64,000 bases of DNA from Meghimatium bilineatum (GCA_034231615.1 CM067298.1:6565799-6629798); one strand, 5' to 3'. Numbered from the stretch's first letter, positions 35,966 to 47,630 are shown. A program made the numbers and translations. Notes: generated from the letters alone by a model not told the origin.

Positions 35966-36721
35966 GGAACAATAAAATATTGAAAGATAGGACAGAGAGA
36001 ACGAGACAAAGCGGTTATAAGAACAAGGAAAGAGCAAAAACGGAGAATGACAGAGAGTGCCCATGAGTGTAGGGAGCTAGAAACTGACGGCTAGAAATAG
36101 AACATGAGAGAAAAAATGTCTTTAAAACACGGTAAATGCTTTCCAAGACAATGTTTATCGAGAGGCAGACGGTAACGGCTGCCAAAATGTTTGAAAGATA
36201 AGCTTTCACAGAAACAATGAAGAGTTCTGCAGTTTCTGCTAGTTGGCTGCATACGCTAAATCTGGAAACAAGCTTTTTTTTCTACATTTCTTGTATTTCC
36301 CACTCAGTTTTTATTTGAATCCGTCTTCATGTTAACAGTACCTGGTATCTATATCGTCTCTTTTTACACAACTGACGAATGATAAAAGACAAGACAACTG
36401 TTTGAGCGTACGACTTTCTCTAATCTACGCACTAACGTCTCGGAGAACATCAGATTAGGGAGAATCTAGACAGACCATAAAGAGAAGCTTGCTGTATCAG
36501 TTTGCCGTTTATTTCATAGAGCATTTACTCATTTCTGGATAAATCATATATATATTCTCTTCAGAGTTTGTTAACTCAAATATGGCTGTTAGTTAGCAGA
36601 TGTGCTGGAAAAGGGGATGCGATGTGTTGTAGTTAACACACGTTCTGCGATATCAGTGCCTTTTGTATCTGGTTTCAGTGTAATATTTTATCCTCACGTA
36701 AAATATTATATGGGAGCTAGC

Positions 36722-37056
36722 CAGTGGTACTATAGGTGGGTCTTGTGCCCCACTAGAGGGACTAGGAGAATAGCAGGAGGAATGGAAAATAGAAGGGGCA
36801 CGGGGAATAGCAGGGAGGTGCGGGGAATAGCAAGGGTCACGGAAAATTGTTTTGGAACTGGGGGAGGGGCAGAGACTCGTCTAGGGGGTGCGCAGAAAAG
36901 TACCCACGTGAAAGGTAACAACATTAATTGCAGCTTAATAAATCTACGTAACTTGTACAGAAAATCACTGATATCTTATTTTTGGGAAAGGGGGGGGCAC
37001 AGGAGGGGATTTTTCAAATAGGGGGGCCATAGGATAATAAAGTTTGAGAACCACTG
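36722..37056. mobile_element. Non-autonomous hAT-like element, both ends present (copy B)
   Basis: The left end is CAGTGGTACT and the right end, read inverted, is CAGTGGTTCTCAAACT, a classic hAT-type terminal repeat. The 335-bp interior has no transposase. The flanking octamers GAGCTAGC and GACTAAAC share only four bases, so the 8-bp target duplication is decayed or the ends are imperfectly set. This element spans the point where copy A is deleted. Confidence 0.7.
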
Positions 37057-37220
37057 GACTAAACAACTTAAGATCAACCTCTCTTAATTGTCTCTTACGA
37101 TATGCATAGCAGGTGACATTGCTACTTATTATTTGTTATATTTTGCTATCGATTATGACAAGACAGAGAGAGCTGGCACTTATTGCCACTACATACATCA
37201 TACATTTACATGTGTAGAGA

Positions 37221-37360
37221 AGTGGTGGGTAAAATGCGGGCCTAATCCAGCTCGTCATACCATTGTTATGGACGCACAAGGCTAATCTAAAAATATTTTA
37301 TGCGCTGGCCCATGAGCTAAAAATATATGAGCTCCAACGGACAAAACAACATTGTAGTGC
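37221..37360. mobile_element. Possible second hAT-like end
   Basis: AGTGGTGGGTAAAATGCGGG resembles the CAG(T/G)GGTGGGCAAA-TGCGGGCC ends of hAT elements. The other boundary is not clear. Confidence 0.3.
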
Positions 37361-37424
37361 CATCTTACGTGAAAGAAGCTCGATCCGGTCCGCTACCCAA
37401 ATAGATTGTCCACCTCTCATGCTC

Positions 37425-37720
37425 AGGCTATATTGCTCGTTTTGTTTATTGCCAACCTTTGATGCAGAGGCTATATTGCTCGTTTTGTTTATTGCCCACC
37501 TTTGATGCAGAGGCTATATTGCTCGTTTTGTTGTTTTATTTTACAAAGAGGTAGTCTATAGCCTGGAATGATACAGTGGTATGAGTTATATTTGGCTTAT
37601 CAGTAAACATTCGATGGTCTCAGCAGAGACCATCCATCTTGTAACAGTAAACATTCGATGGTCTCAAGTTCTCCTTCAAGGCCCACCAGACCATCCATCT
37701 TGTAACAGTACACATTTAAT
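37425..37720. repeat. Short tandem duplications (43-bp and about 60-bp classes)
   Basis: AGGCTATATTGCTCGTTTTG starts at 37425, 37468 and 37511 (43-bp spacing). Further on, CAGTAAACATTCGATGGTCT and GACCATCCATCTTGTAACAG are each repeated. Confidence 0.85.
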
Positions 37721-37904
37721 AGAAGACACACCTAAGTAGTGTTGTTTTCCACTTGTGGAGTCCCCGCATCACTTCATTTTTGCAATTGTATTTATTGCAT
37801 ATGAGTAGGAAGCTGTGCCTTTTCCCCAAGAATTGATGCATCCTGATTTTTGCCAATTGAAGACATGTCAACAATATTCAATCAAGGCTTTAGTCTGTTT
37901 CATG

Positions 37905-38265
37905 TGTTAGATTTATACCCGCGTATTTCGTTGGTCGGCAGAGAGCTACAATGCGGGCCAAACTGTGGAAAATTACGCGTATCTTTGTCCCCGGTCAAGT
38001 GGGTGTCAAGGGAAACGAACGGGCCGACTTATTAGCTAGCCTCGCCACCATAACAACTGGTCAGTCTATAGACATAGCAAATATACTAAATGTTCTTTGT
38101 AAGTCCAGACGATCAGAGGATTTTGAGACAAATGAACATGAGCTAATATCACGAATGCGCAATAATCCAAATCATCAGTCGGTATACCATGAATTTTTAC
38201 TGAAGTTGAGATCTGATCACCTATGGACATGCTCAGTGTGCGAGGATGAAAATCAACATATCTAA
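37905..38265 (+). pseudogene. LINE RNase H C-terminal remnant (copy B only)
   Basis: The plus-strand frame 37951-38265 reads VPGQVGVKGNERADLLASLA, the end of an RNase H domain with the last catalytic Asp in ERAD. The expected His of PGHVG is changed to Gln. It continues to a C-terminal LWTCSVCEDEN block typical of the Cys-rich tail after RNase H in LINEs. The start of the domain is missing or shifted into another frame (37850-38035). It differs from the RNase H LINE at 3431-4320 (PGHCGIPGNEKAD there), so it is a separate lineage. Confidence 0.75.
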
Positions 38266-38338
38266 CTTAACCTAATGCAGACCACACAAAATATAGTGAC
38301 CAACAAAAAATCGAAATAATGAAAGACATCATGTAAGA

Positions 38339-39038
38339 AGGTTGATTCTGCTTTGTTTTGATTCTGCAGTTAGGTTGATGATTCTGCTGTTAGGTTGATG
38401 ATTCTGCTGTTAGGTTGATTTTGTTGTTAGGTTGATTCTGCTGTTAGGTTGTTTTTGTTGTTAGGTTGATTCTGCTGTTAGGTTGATTCTGCTGCTAGGT
38501 TGATTCTGTTGTTAGGTTGATTCTGTTGTTAGGTTGATTCTGTTGTTAGGTTGATTTTGTTGTTAGGTTGATTCTGCTGTTAGGTTGTTTTCTTGTTAGG
38601 TTGATTCTGCTGTAGGTTGTTTTCTTGTTAGGTTGATTCTGTTGTTAGGTTGATTCTGTTGTTAGGTTGATTTTGTTTGTTAGGTTGATTCTGCTGTTAG
38701 GTTGTTCTGTTGTTAGGTTGATTCTGTTGTTAGGTTGATTCTGTTAGGTTGATTCTGTTGTTAGTTTTATTATGTTGTTAGGTTGATTCTGTTGTTAGGT
38801 TGATTCTGTTGTTAGGTTAATTTTGTTGTTAGGTTGATTCTGTTGTTATGTTGATTCTGGTGTTAGGTTGATTCTGTTGTTAGGTTGATTCTGTTGTTAG
38901 GTTGATTTTTCTGTTAGGTTTATTCTGTTGTTAGGTTGATTCTGTTGTTAGGTTGATTCTGTTGTTAGTTTGATTCTGTTTTTAGGTTGATTTTGCTGTT
39001 AGGTTGATGCTGCTTTGTTTTTATTCTGTTGTTAGGTT
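38339..39038. repeat. 17-bp satellite (copy B)
   Basis: Counterpart of 13496-14195. Nearly the same length and variant order. Confidence 0.97.
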
Positions 39039-39167
39039 TAGTTAACGATTGGTTGTTGATGTATACAGCTTAGACATGAGAATTAGTGTGGGTATAAACA
39101 AAGCTCGGAAAAGTATCTTTACATGCACACTAGGACGCAAGATATGTATCTCACGGGGGTCAAAACA

Positions 39168-39322
39168 AACACCCACATAACACTGTCAGCTGTCATCAAA
39201 CACCAACATAACACTGTCAGCTGTCATCAAACACCCACATAACACTGTCAGCTGTCATCACACACCCACATAACACTGTCAGCTGTCATCAAACACCCAC
39301 ATAACACTGTCAGCTGTCATTG
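39168..39322. repeat. 31-bp minisatellite, 5 copies (copy B)
   Basis: Counterpart of 14325-14478. Confidence 0.95.
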
Positions 39323-39520
39323 AGGTGAGGAAGAGAGAGTAGTGTTTAGCTTCTTTCTCGCCGTGTTTACCTTCACAGATTGATAGTCGGGTATTCATTC
39401 ATTTAGTTGAGTCGAATGGAGAATGGTCGTCTATGAATTTCAATGGACAATTGCAATGTGAAGTAAGTGACCTCGCAACTTAGCTAATTCCTTATTTATT
39501 TACTGGAATTCCAGACAAGA

Positions 39521-39671
39521 CTGATGTGTCGTGCCATTGGTGCAATTAAAACGGAAATACAACCCATTTCCATTCTCTGGTATATATGACTCTGGAAATC
39601 CATCACGCCCATTGTCCTGCTACAAGAGAGATGCAGCGGGAGTTTGAGAATGAACGCTGAAGAAGAAGATT
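39521..39671 (+). mobile_element. SINE-like element, family S2 (copy B)
   Basis: Same insertion as 14678-14868, but with a single GTCCTGCTAC...GAGAATG segment. It ends GAATGAACGCTGAAGAAGAAG. Confidence 0.75.
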
Positions 39672-39713
39672 TAATTGAGGTTCCTAACTTAGACGCGATA
39701 CTGTCTGCGTTGC

Positions 39714-39940
39714 TATTCACACAGCCATATATACGACATATATTCACACATCCATATATATGACATATATTCACACAACCATATATACGACATATATTCA
39801 CACAAACACATATACGACATATATTCACACAACCATATATACGACATATATTCACACAAACACATATACGACATATATTCACACAACCATATATACGACA
39901 TATATTCACACAAACACATATACGACATATATTCACACAG
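39714..39940. repeat. 27-bp minisatellite (copy B)
   Basis: Counterpart of 14911-15138. Confidence 0.95.
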
Positions 39941-39951
39941 CCACAGCTCCT

Positions 39952-41310
39952 ATTTTTCTTCGTGTTTTTCTTCCTGTTCTTCTACTTCCCACTGTTCTTC
40001 TTTCTGTGTTTCTTCTTCTTATTTCTCTCTTCTTCCTGTTCTTTTTCATATTTCTCTCTTCTTCCTGTTCTTTTTCTTATTCCTCTTCATCTTCCTGTTC
40101 TTCTTCTTATTCCTCTTCATCTTCCTGTTCTTCTTCTTATTCCTCTTCATCTTCCTGTTCTTCTTCTTATTCCTCTTCATCTTCCTGTTCTTCTTTTTAT
40201 TCCTCTTCATCTTCCTGTTCTTCTTCGTATTCCTCTTCATCTTCCTGTTCTTCTTCTTATTCCTCTTCATCTTCCTGTTCTTCTTCTTATTCCTCTTCAT
40301 CTTCCTGTTCTTCTTCTTATTCCTCTTCATCTTCCTGTTCTTCTTTTTATTCCTCTTCATCTTCCTGTTCTTCTTCTTATTCCTCTTCATCTTCCTGTTC
40401 TTCTTCTTATTCCTCTTCATCTTCCTGTTCTTCTTCTTATTCCTCTTCATCTTCCTGTTCTTCTTCTTATTCCTCTTCATCTTCCTGTTCTTCTTTTTAT
40501 TCCTCTTCATCTTCCTGTTCTTCTTCTTATTCCTCTTCATCTTCCTGTTCTTCTTCTTATTCCTCTTCATCTTCCTGTTCTTCTTCTTATTCCTCTTCAT
40601 CTTCCTGTTCTTCTTCTTATTCCTCTTCATCTTCCTGTTCTTCTTCTTATTCCTCTTCATCTTCCTGTTCTTCTTCTTATTCCTCTTCATCTTCCTGTTC
40701 TTCTTCTTATTCCTCTTAATCTTCCTGTTCTTCTTCTTATTCCTCTTCATCTTCCTGTTCTTCTTCTTATTCCTCTTCATCTTCCTGTTCTTATTATTCC
40801 TCTTCATCGTCCTGTTCTTCTTCTTATTCCTCTTCATCTTCCTGTTCTTCTTATTCCTCTTCATCTTCCTGTTCTTCTTATTCCTCTTCATCTTCCTGTT
40901 CTTCTTCTTATTCCTCTTCTTCTTCCTGTTCTTCTGCTACTTCTCCTGTTTCCTTGTCTTATTCTTTTTTCTCTTCTTCTTCTTATTCCTCTTCTTCTGC
41001 TTCTTCTTATTCCTCTTCTTCTTCCTGTTTTTTCTTTCTCCTCATCTTATTCATGTTCTTCGTCTTCTTCTTTGTCTTCTTTTATTTCTGTGCTTCTTCC
41101 TCTTTTCCTTATTCCTCTTCTTCCTCATCTTCTTCGTCTTCCTCTCCTTCTTGTTCTTCCTCGTTTTCTTTTCCTGTTCTTCTTATTTATCTTCTTCTTG
41201 CTCTTCTACATATTCCTCTTCTTCTTATTTCTGTTCTTATTATTCCTCGTCTTCTTCTTTTTTCCTCTGTTTTTTCATTATCTTCTTATTATTACTATTA
41301 TTATTATTAT
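39952..41310. repeat. 30-bp polypyrimidine satellite (copy B)
   Basis: Counterpart of 15150-16535, with about one unit fewer. The 497-, 319- and 281-codon repeat-peptide frames are artefacts. Confidence 0.96.
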
Positions 41311-41838
41311 CTCGATTAAGGCCGTAACATCTAGAACATTGTTTCACTATGAAGTCACTGCCTTTCTTACTAAAGTTGCTTTGGAATCTGAACAGAGATG
41401 TTTTTATAGTCATTTATTGAGGGACACTGTTTACCTGTTTGTTGTAAAACGTTAACTTGTGCAGACTTTATCTGTAATACTGTAACATTTATTACAAAAT
41501 ATATTCATATCATTTTGTATTCTATAATTTCAGAAATTGTTTCATGTTATTACCCGAATCACTGTGTTATGTGTTTATGAGGGGTAGAAATGTTGTGGGG
41601 GGGGGGGGGAACGAAACGTATATTTCCAACAAGATAGAAGATAGTGAATCATTATATCATCATGATTACATATATTATCAGTCTGTTTTCCCCATTTCAA
41701 CCCTGCTGTTTCTAATCTAAAGACATTTTTTTTTTTGTGTTTGAGAATAACTCGTCATTATTTTTGAACTCTATTTTCGTTTTGTTAGTCTAGTTTTACA
41801 CATATATTTGCATAATATGATGTTTTTAAATTTCTTTT
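41311..41838. other. Non-coding (copy B)
   Basis: Counterpart of 16536-17062. A pure G run of about 13 near 41598 replaces GGGGGAGGGG. Confidence 0.4.
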
Positions 41839-42497
41839 ACTTCTTCTTCTTCTTTCTGTCCTCATGTACCTTTCGGTGTTGAGGGGAGAGTGAGTATACG
41901 GTCTTTTGCCCTTCTATTTGCCTCTTCTGCTGTTATATTTCCGAGTGTCTCTAATACACTATCTATCCACCTTTTACGAGGGCGTCCAATAGGTCGCATG
42001 TTTTCGTATCGTTTGTTAAGTGTTTTTTGGATAATACTTTGCTCTTTCTGTCTGGTTATGTGGCCTTACCATTTAACTTGTTGTTTCTGGATGTATTCTA
42101 TTGTTGGCTTGATCCCTAATTGTTTCCTTAGTGCTTCATTCCTGATTTTGTCTCTCAAGCTAACTCCAATCATACGTCTCACACATTTCATTTCAGTGGT
42201 GTTAATCTTATGTATTGTTCTAGAATCCAATGTCCAAGTTTGACACTGATAACACAATGTTGGTAAGAAAATGGTGTTGAAAAGCGCTTTCTTTGTTTCT
42301 AGTTTAATATCTTTGTTTCTTAGTAAAGGTGTTAATTGACCAATGACCTGACAGAAATTTCTTTTACTGTATGTATTTATAATGTCTATTATGTGAATGT
42401 TGATGCTGAATAATATGTGAACCGTGTGTTTTACACTTTCCTTTGTCCACTTTTTTCTGGATATCTCATGCAGCAGACCAACTAAACTGGTCAACTA
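41839..42497 (-). pseudogene. RTE-like LINE 3' fragment with (GAA)n tail (copy B)
   Basis: The minus-strand frame 42494-42066 reads a GQLTPLLRNKDIKLETKKAL block, TIFLPTLCYQCQTWTLDS, EMKCVRRMIGVSLRDKIRNE and KQQVKW. This is the classic RTE-like post-RT connection domain. It is stopped at 42066 because the Tyr codon of KWYGH in copy A is TAA here (GGCCTTACC at 42062-42070 against GGCCGTACC). The 4-bp insertion that breaks copy A is absent. The GRPRKRW tail continues downstream and ends in a (GAA)n tail (CTT repeats at 41840-41856). Reverse transcriptase and endonuclease are missing. Confidence 0.82.
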
Positions 42498-42528
42498 AAA
42501 ATCCAACGCGATGTGAAACAGAAAATGG

Positions 42529-42577
42529 AACTACGATGCGTGGACGTTTTATTTGCATCAATGGCTCAGCAAATCCG
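42529..42577 (-). mobile_element. Fragment of SINE S2 (copy B)
   Basis: Counterpart of 17757-17805. Confidence 0.5.
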
Positions 42578-42639
42578 AGTTTGAATGACTTTCTTTCTAA
42601 TTGTACTTGGATTTAAAACCATTGATCAATTTTTTTTCT

Positions 42640-42905
42640 CATACTTCACGAATCTTCTCACACTTCACGAAACTTCTCATGTTTCACATATCTTCTCATA
42701 CTTCCCAAATTGTCTCATACTTGAGGAATCTTCTGATATCACACACATTTTCTCCTACTTCACAAATCTTCTCATATTTGACAATTATTCTTATACTTCA
42801 CACGTCTTCTCATACTCAACACATCTTCGGATGCTTCACAAATCTTCTCATACTTCACAAATCTTCCTATATTTCACAAATCTTCTCATACTTCATTAAT
42901 TTTCT
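42640..42905. repeat. About 18-bp minisatellite (copy B)
   Basis: Counterpart of 17868-18130. Confidence 0.85.
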
Positions 42906-43049
42906 TCTCTTTCGGCGCTGGTTTCCAACTCTTGCAGATTAGTAGGATGTAGTCCATAAATTAGATTGAGCATATGCCGTGATTTACAGATTGAGTGCGA
43001 TAATCTACGTCTTTTGTCATACACTATCCATATTGACCAGAGGAAACAA

Positions 43050-43170
43050 CACTGGAATCAAAGGTCTATGGGACACTGTATGAACTACAAAAGACAGTGA
43101 GTTTTATTAAGGAGACATAATTACAGATATAGACATGTTTCAAGTGAACGAAAGAAGAAGAAGAAGAAGA
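43050..43170 (+). mobile_element. 3' end of (GAA)n-tailed element S3 (copy B)
   Basis: Counterpart of 18270-18400. Confidence 0.55.
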
Positions 43171-44075
43171 ATACACTATCCAACTTCGACATAACTTTTG
43201 GGTCACTTGACCTATCGAATAGCTAGCCTACTCCACCCCGAAACCTCTTTAATAGCCTCGTAATATACATAATATGTCTAAGTGTTGCAATTTTATTTCC
43301 CCTTTTGACCCCTGCAACACACTCTAAATATACAAGAGCTTAATTCTTCCGTAAACACAAGTCTTGACAATGTCAGGATGGCTATTATAATCAGAAGAGT
43401 TTGCGCGACAGAGAAATTACAGAAGGAGAGCCAATGGACACGGCTTTTCTTTGACCCCATTCTTTTCCTGGGCTTCATCAGCTTCAGAACGCAAGATACA
43501 ATCTTTAGAAACAGTTTTCGTACTTTGTAAACAGAAGGTCAGTCAGCGCGTAACTGTTGAATATTGACGTCATTTTCTTGTTTGGTCAATACAAAGAAGT
43601 ACGGATAGATCACACTTCTGTATCTAGTTACAAAATGGGCAACGTGAATCCACAGAAATGTGGATTAAAATGTGATGTATAATCAATAATGCATGTGTTA
43701 TAATTATTACTTTATGGTCACTATGCTTTAATATAACTAGAGAACGTGTATGGTTGAGTGTGTCGTGTCTCGCCAGAAGATTTGTTATTTTCCTGTTTGA
43801 AGCAGTCACAAGCAGTCAGTTTTATTCCACACAAGCAGTTGGGTCCCATACAATCAGTTGGGTACCACACACTAAAATCATGATTTTCAACATTATTCAG
43901 ACAGAAATGGATCGATTACGGAAAAAAGGGATGACTCACGTTGCAAGGCGAATAGTTGCCGGCTGAACGGGTCTGGTTAAAATTTTGTCTGTTGCCTTAT
44001 GAATTTTTCTTACAGAATGTGAAACAAGTCCTGTTACAATAATGGGCATATGCCATCACGGCTTCTTCTACGCAT
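43171..44075. other. Non-coding (copy B)
   Basis: Counterpart of 18401-19326. Nothing recognised. Confidence 0.4.
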
Positions 44076-44226
44076 TAGATTGAAGGTTAGAGCGCGTGCT
44101 TCCTTGTGGGTGGACCCAGTTTCGAATTTCAAGTGGATTCGGACAATTTGTATACCCCAGGCGATCATTAGGTTGACCCAGGTATTGGGTACCAGATTTT
44201 ACGAACAAGTCAAGCTACATGGTAAG
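44076..44226 (+). mobile_element. tRNA-derived SINE, family T2 (copy B)
   Basis: Counterpart of 19327-19480, with the same A-box-like and B-box-like blocks and TGGGTACC core. Confidence 0.55.
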
Positions 44227-44577
44227 TAACTTAACAAAAAGGAAAATTTGTTAAATTTACTCATAAAATGTCGAATATGGCAACCTTGCTCCCAGCAATA
44301 TTTCATTACAACCAGCCCTTGCAATGACATTGCAAACCCAGCAGTATATCTGTATACCTATAAATCCGTGAAGCGATCAACAAGACAATAGCCAAGAGCA
44401 GAATGAGGCTGATTTTTCTCTATCCCACATGTATGTAGATATAGCATAACCAACGTTCTAGACTCAGAATACGGAGGTATACTTTCCCGCAGTTGCTTTG
44501 AATATTTTAAGGAGTCTCCAGTTCAGACTGATTCAGTTAAAACAAGACACGAGATGATGCCTGACTGGGATAGTTAT

Positions 44578-44965
44578 AATCACAAAGTGTAGTGACCAAA
44601 CAATTTAATGTGGTTAGAAGCACCATTAGTAGCATTTAAAGGCGATTTCAAAAACTGGCTCAGTGGCAGACAGGTCGTGCAGTGGAAGACCCAGAGTCAC
44701 AACTCCTGCCGAAGACCGCTTCATACTGCTGAGTCACTTCAGGAATCGATCTGCATCTCCGTCCTCCACAGTCCAGTCAATACCAACAGATCGTCGAATT
44801 TCAGATCAAACTGTCAGGAGCAGGCTGCACGAAGTTGGTCTTTGGGCTAGAAGACGTCACAGAAGTTTTGTTCTCATGGACCGCATCGCCAGAACCGACA
44901 GCAGTGGGCAAACAACATCGTCAATGAACCATTGAGAATGATTGGAAACGTTTGGTTTATAGACT
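44578..44965 (+). pseudogene. Tc1/mariner transposase fragment, further truncated (copy B)
   Basis: Starts at the AATCACAAAG junction (44577/44578), where copy B lacks 512 bp present in A, so the beginning of the first helix-turn-helix is lost. GRPRVTTPAEDR and RRISDQTVRSRLHEVG are intact in the frame 44663-44935. The DDE domain is absent. The cut inside the transposase shows that the indel is a deletion in B. Confidence 0.8.
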
Positions 44966-45072
44966 GCATCGTCAATGAACCATTGAGAATGATTGGAAAC
45001 ATGTTTGGTTTATAGACTGCATCGTCAATGAACCATTGAGAATGATTGGAAACAGGTTTGGTTTAAAGACTG
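44916..45072. repeat. 51-53-bp tandem triplication (copy B)
   Basis: Units start at 44916, 44967 and 45020. Copy A has two. Confidence 0.95.
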
Positions 45073-45181
45073 AAAGTATCTTCATTCCAGGGTTGTAATA
45101 ATAATTTCGTAAAATATAATTTTCGTACACGTTCGAAATACTGCAATTTTGCATTTCTTTATTTGAATAGTATGTATGGGT

Positions 45182-45449
45182 GGAGCCGCGTAGCGCAGTG
45201 GTTAGCGTACTGGCTTCACATATGAGTGGTGCTGGGTTCATTCCCAAGTTGAGACGGAAATGTTTTTCAGATCACAACGGCTCCCAGGTCGATCCAGTCT
45301 TAAATGGGTACCGGATTAATCGGGGAAGTAAAGACTGCGAGAAAAAGATGATGGCTACCGCCCTCATTTGCAGAGCTTCTGAAATGTGAGATCGCTAACG
45401 TCTCGCACTTCTACGGCATTAATAAATGCTATGGGTTACTTTACTTACT
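45182..45449 (+). mobile_element. tRNA-derived SINE, family T1 (copy B)
   Basis: Counterpart of 20893-21160 with identical A and B boxes. Confidence 0.8.
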
Positions 45450-45478
45450 TCTGGGTGGATGAATAGTTATACGGATAC

Positions 45479-45730
45479 ATGGATGAGGCGATCGATATAT
45501 ATGGATATGGATGAATGAATGGATGGATGGATGGCTAGGTAGGTATATCGATGGGCGGATAGATTAATCGATAAATGGATGTATGGATAGGCAGGCAGAC
45601 AGAGAGACAGACAGAGAGACAGACAAACAGAGAGACAGACAGGTAGGTATCTAGATAGAAAGGTAGATAGACAGACAAACTGAAAGAGAGACAGACAAAC
45701 AGAAAGGCAGACAGACAGACATATAGATAT
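45479..45730. repeat. Degenerate tetranucleotide tract (copy B)
   Basis: Counterpart of 21190-21440. Confidence 0.85.
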
Positions 45731-45983
45731 AAAGAATGTGTTGATGAATGTGCAGTAAATAGTAAAATATGCTAACTGTAGGATTTCTCTGGTAATTGAT
45801 TGGAAATGTAAGATTTTGCAGCTTGATTAATGATGTGGAAGAGTAAAGAATGTGCATGAGATAAAATACGATAGAGAGAATTGGAAGAATATCAGAGGCG
45901 GAGGAGAGAGTGAGAAATAGTATGTTTGTAAGTAATAACAAAATGGACAAAGGAAAAAAGTAAACGATGAATATAGGATTCGG

Positions 45984-47335
45984 AGCGTGTTAGAGAGGTT
46001 GAGAGAGATAGAGAGTGAGTGTGTTAGAGAGGTTGATAGAGATAGAGAGTCAGTGTGTTAGAGAGGTTGATAGAGATAGAGAGTCAGTGTGTTAGAGAGG
46101 TTGAGAGAGATAGAGAGTGAGTGTATTAGAGAGGTTGAGAGAGATAGAGAGTGGGTCTGTTAGAGAGGTTGATAGAGATAGAGAGTGAGTGTGTTAGAGA
46201 GGTTGATAGAGATAGAGAGTCAGTGTGTTAGAGAGGTTGAGAGAGATAGAGAGTGAGTGCATTAGAGAGGTTGAGAGAGATAGAGAGTGAGTGTGTTAGA
46301 GAGGTTGAGAGAGATAGAGAGTCAATGTGTTAGAGAGGTTGATAGAGATAGAGAGTGAGTGTATTAGAGAGGTGGAGAGAGATAGAGAGTGAGTGTGTTA
46401 GAGAGGTTGAGAGAGATAGAGAGTGAGTGTATTAGAGAGGTTGAGAGAGATAGAGAGTCAGTGTGTTAGAGAGGTTGAGAGAGATAGAGAGTCAGTGTGT
46501 TAGAGAGGTTGATAGAGATAGAGAATCAGTGTGTTAGAGAGGTTGAGAGAGATAGAGAGTGAGTGTATTAGAGAGGTTGAGAGAGATAGAGAGTGAGTGT
46601 GTTAGAGAGGTTGAGAGAGATAGAGAGTCAGTGTGTTAGAGAGGTTGATAGAGATAGAGAGTGAGTGTATTAGAGAGGTTGAGAGAGATAGAGAGTCAGT
46701 GTGTTAGAGAGGTTGAGAGAGATAGAGAGTGAGTGTATTAGAGAGGTTGAGAGAGATAGAGAATCAGTGTGTTAGAGAGGTTGAGAGAGATAGAGAGTGA
46801 CTGTATTAGAGAGGTTCAGAGAGAGAGTGAGTGTGTTAGAGAGGTTGATAGATAGAGTCAGTGTGTTAGAGAGGTTGATAGAGATAGAAAGTCAGTGTTT
46901 TAGAGAGGTTAATAGAGATAGAGTCAGTGTGTTAGAGAGGTTGATAGCGATAGAGAGTGAGTGTGTTAGAGAGGTTGAGAGAGATAGAGAGTCAGTGTGT
47001 TAGAGAGGTTGAGAGAGATAGAGAGTCAGTGTGTTAGAGAGGTTGAGAGAGATAGAGAGTGAGTGTGTTAGAGAGGTTGAGAGAGATAGAGAGTGAGTGT
47101 GTTAGAGAGGTTGTGAGAGATAGAGAGTCAGTGTGTTAGAGAGGTTGAGAGAGATAGAGAGTAAGTGCATTAGAGAGGTTGAGAGAGATAGAGAGTGAGT
47201 GTGTTAGAGAGGTGGAGAGAGATAGAGAGTGAGTGTGTTAGAGAGGTTGAGAGATAGAGAGTGAGTGTATTAGAGAGGTTGAGAGAGATATAGAGTCAGT
47301 GTGTTAGAGAGGTTGATAGAGATAGAGAGTGAGAT
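45984..47335. repeat. 34-bp satellite, about 40 units (copy B)
   Basis: Same unit as 21697-22392 but about 1.35 kb instead of 0.70 kb, with extra variants (GAGTGTATTAGAG, GTGGAGAG) rare in A. Confidence 0.97.
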
Positions 47336-47630
47336 TGAGAGATGAGCAGAACGTAGTACAGAGAACGGAATGCGTTGCTTCGTGGTTTACAGCTGTGCTG
47401 CGATATCTTTGCCTTTATGCCTGCTACATCCGACGTCAACATTTCTTCCTTGTTACTTTAACCCCATATGAAATGTGGTAGCTAACTCCACCCCATAAAC
47501 TCCTCTGTCGCCTTCTGCGAAATCCACGGAAAATAAATAGTGTTTCTACTCCGTGTAATCCTTTCAGTTCTCGGAAACACTGTCGATAGAAAGCACACAA
47601 AAAAATAAGACATCAAAACGAAGAGAAAGA
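47336..47630. other. Unique spacer between two satellites (copy B)
   Basis: Counterpart of 22393-22694. Confidence 0.5.

Larger units (their letters stand above)
36905..38272. other. 1368-bp segment present only in copy B
   Basis: Copy A joins GTACC directly to TAATGCAGACC (13424-13438). Copy B has this segment between two ACC trinucleotides (36902-36904 and 38270-38272). It contains the right half of the hAT element, another hAT-like end, short duplications and a LINE RNase H remnant. The ACC microhomology and the bisected hAT indicate a deletion in A. Confidence 0.85.

Noticed and set aside
36722..38272. A 1.37-kb insertion into copy B
   Set aside because: Copy A keeps half of the hAT element that spans the junction, so loss from A explains it better.
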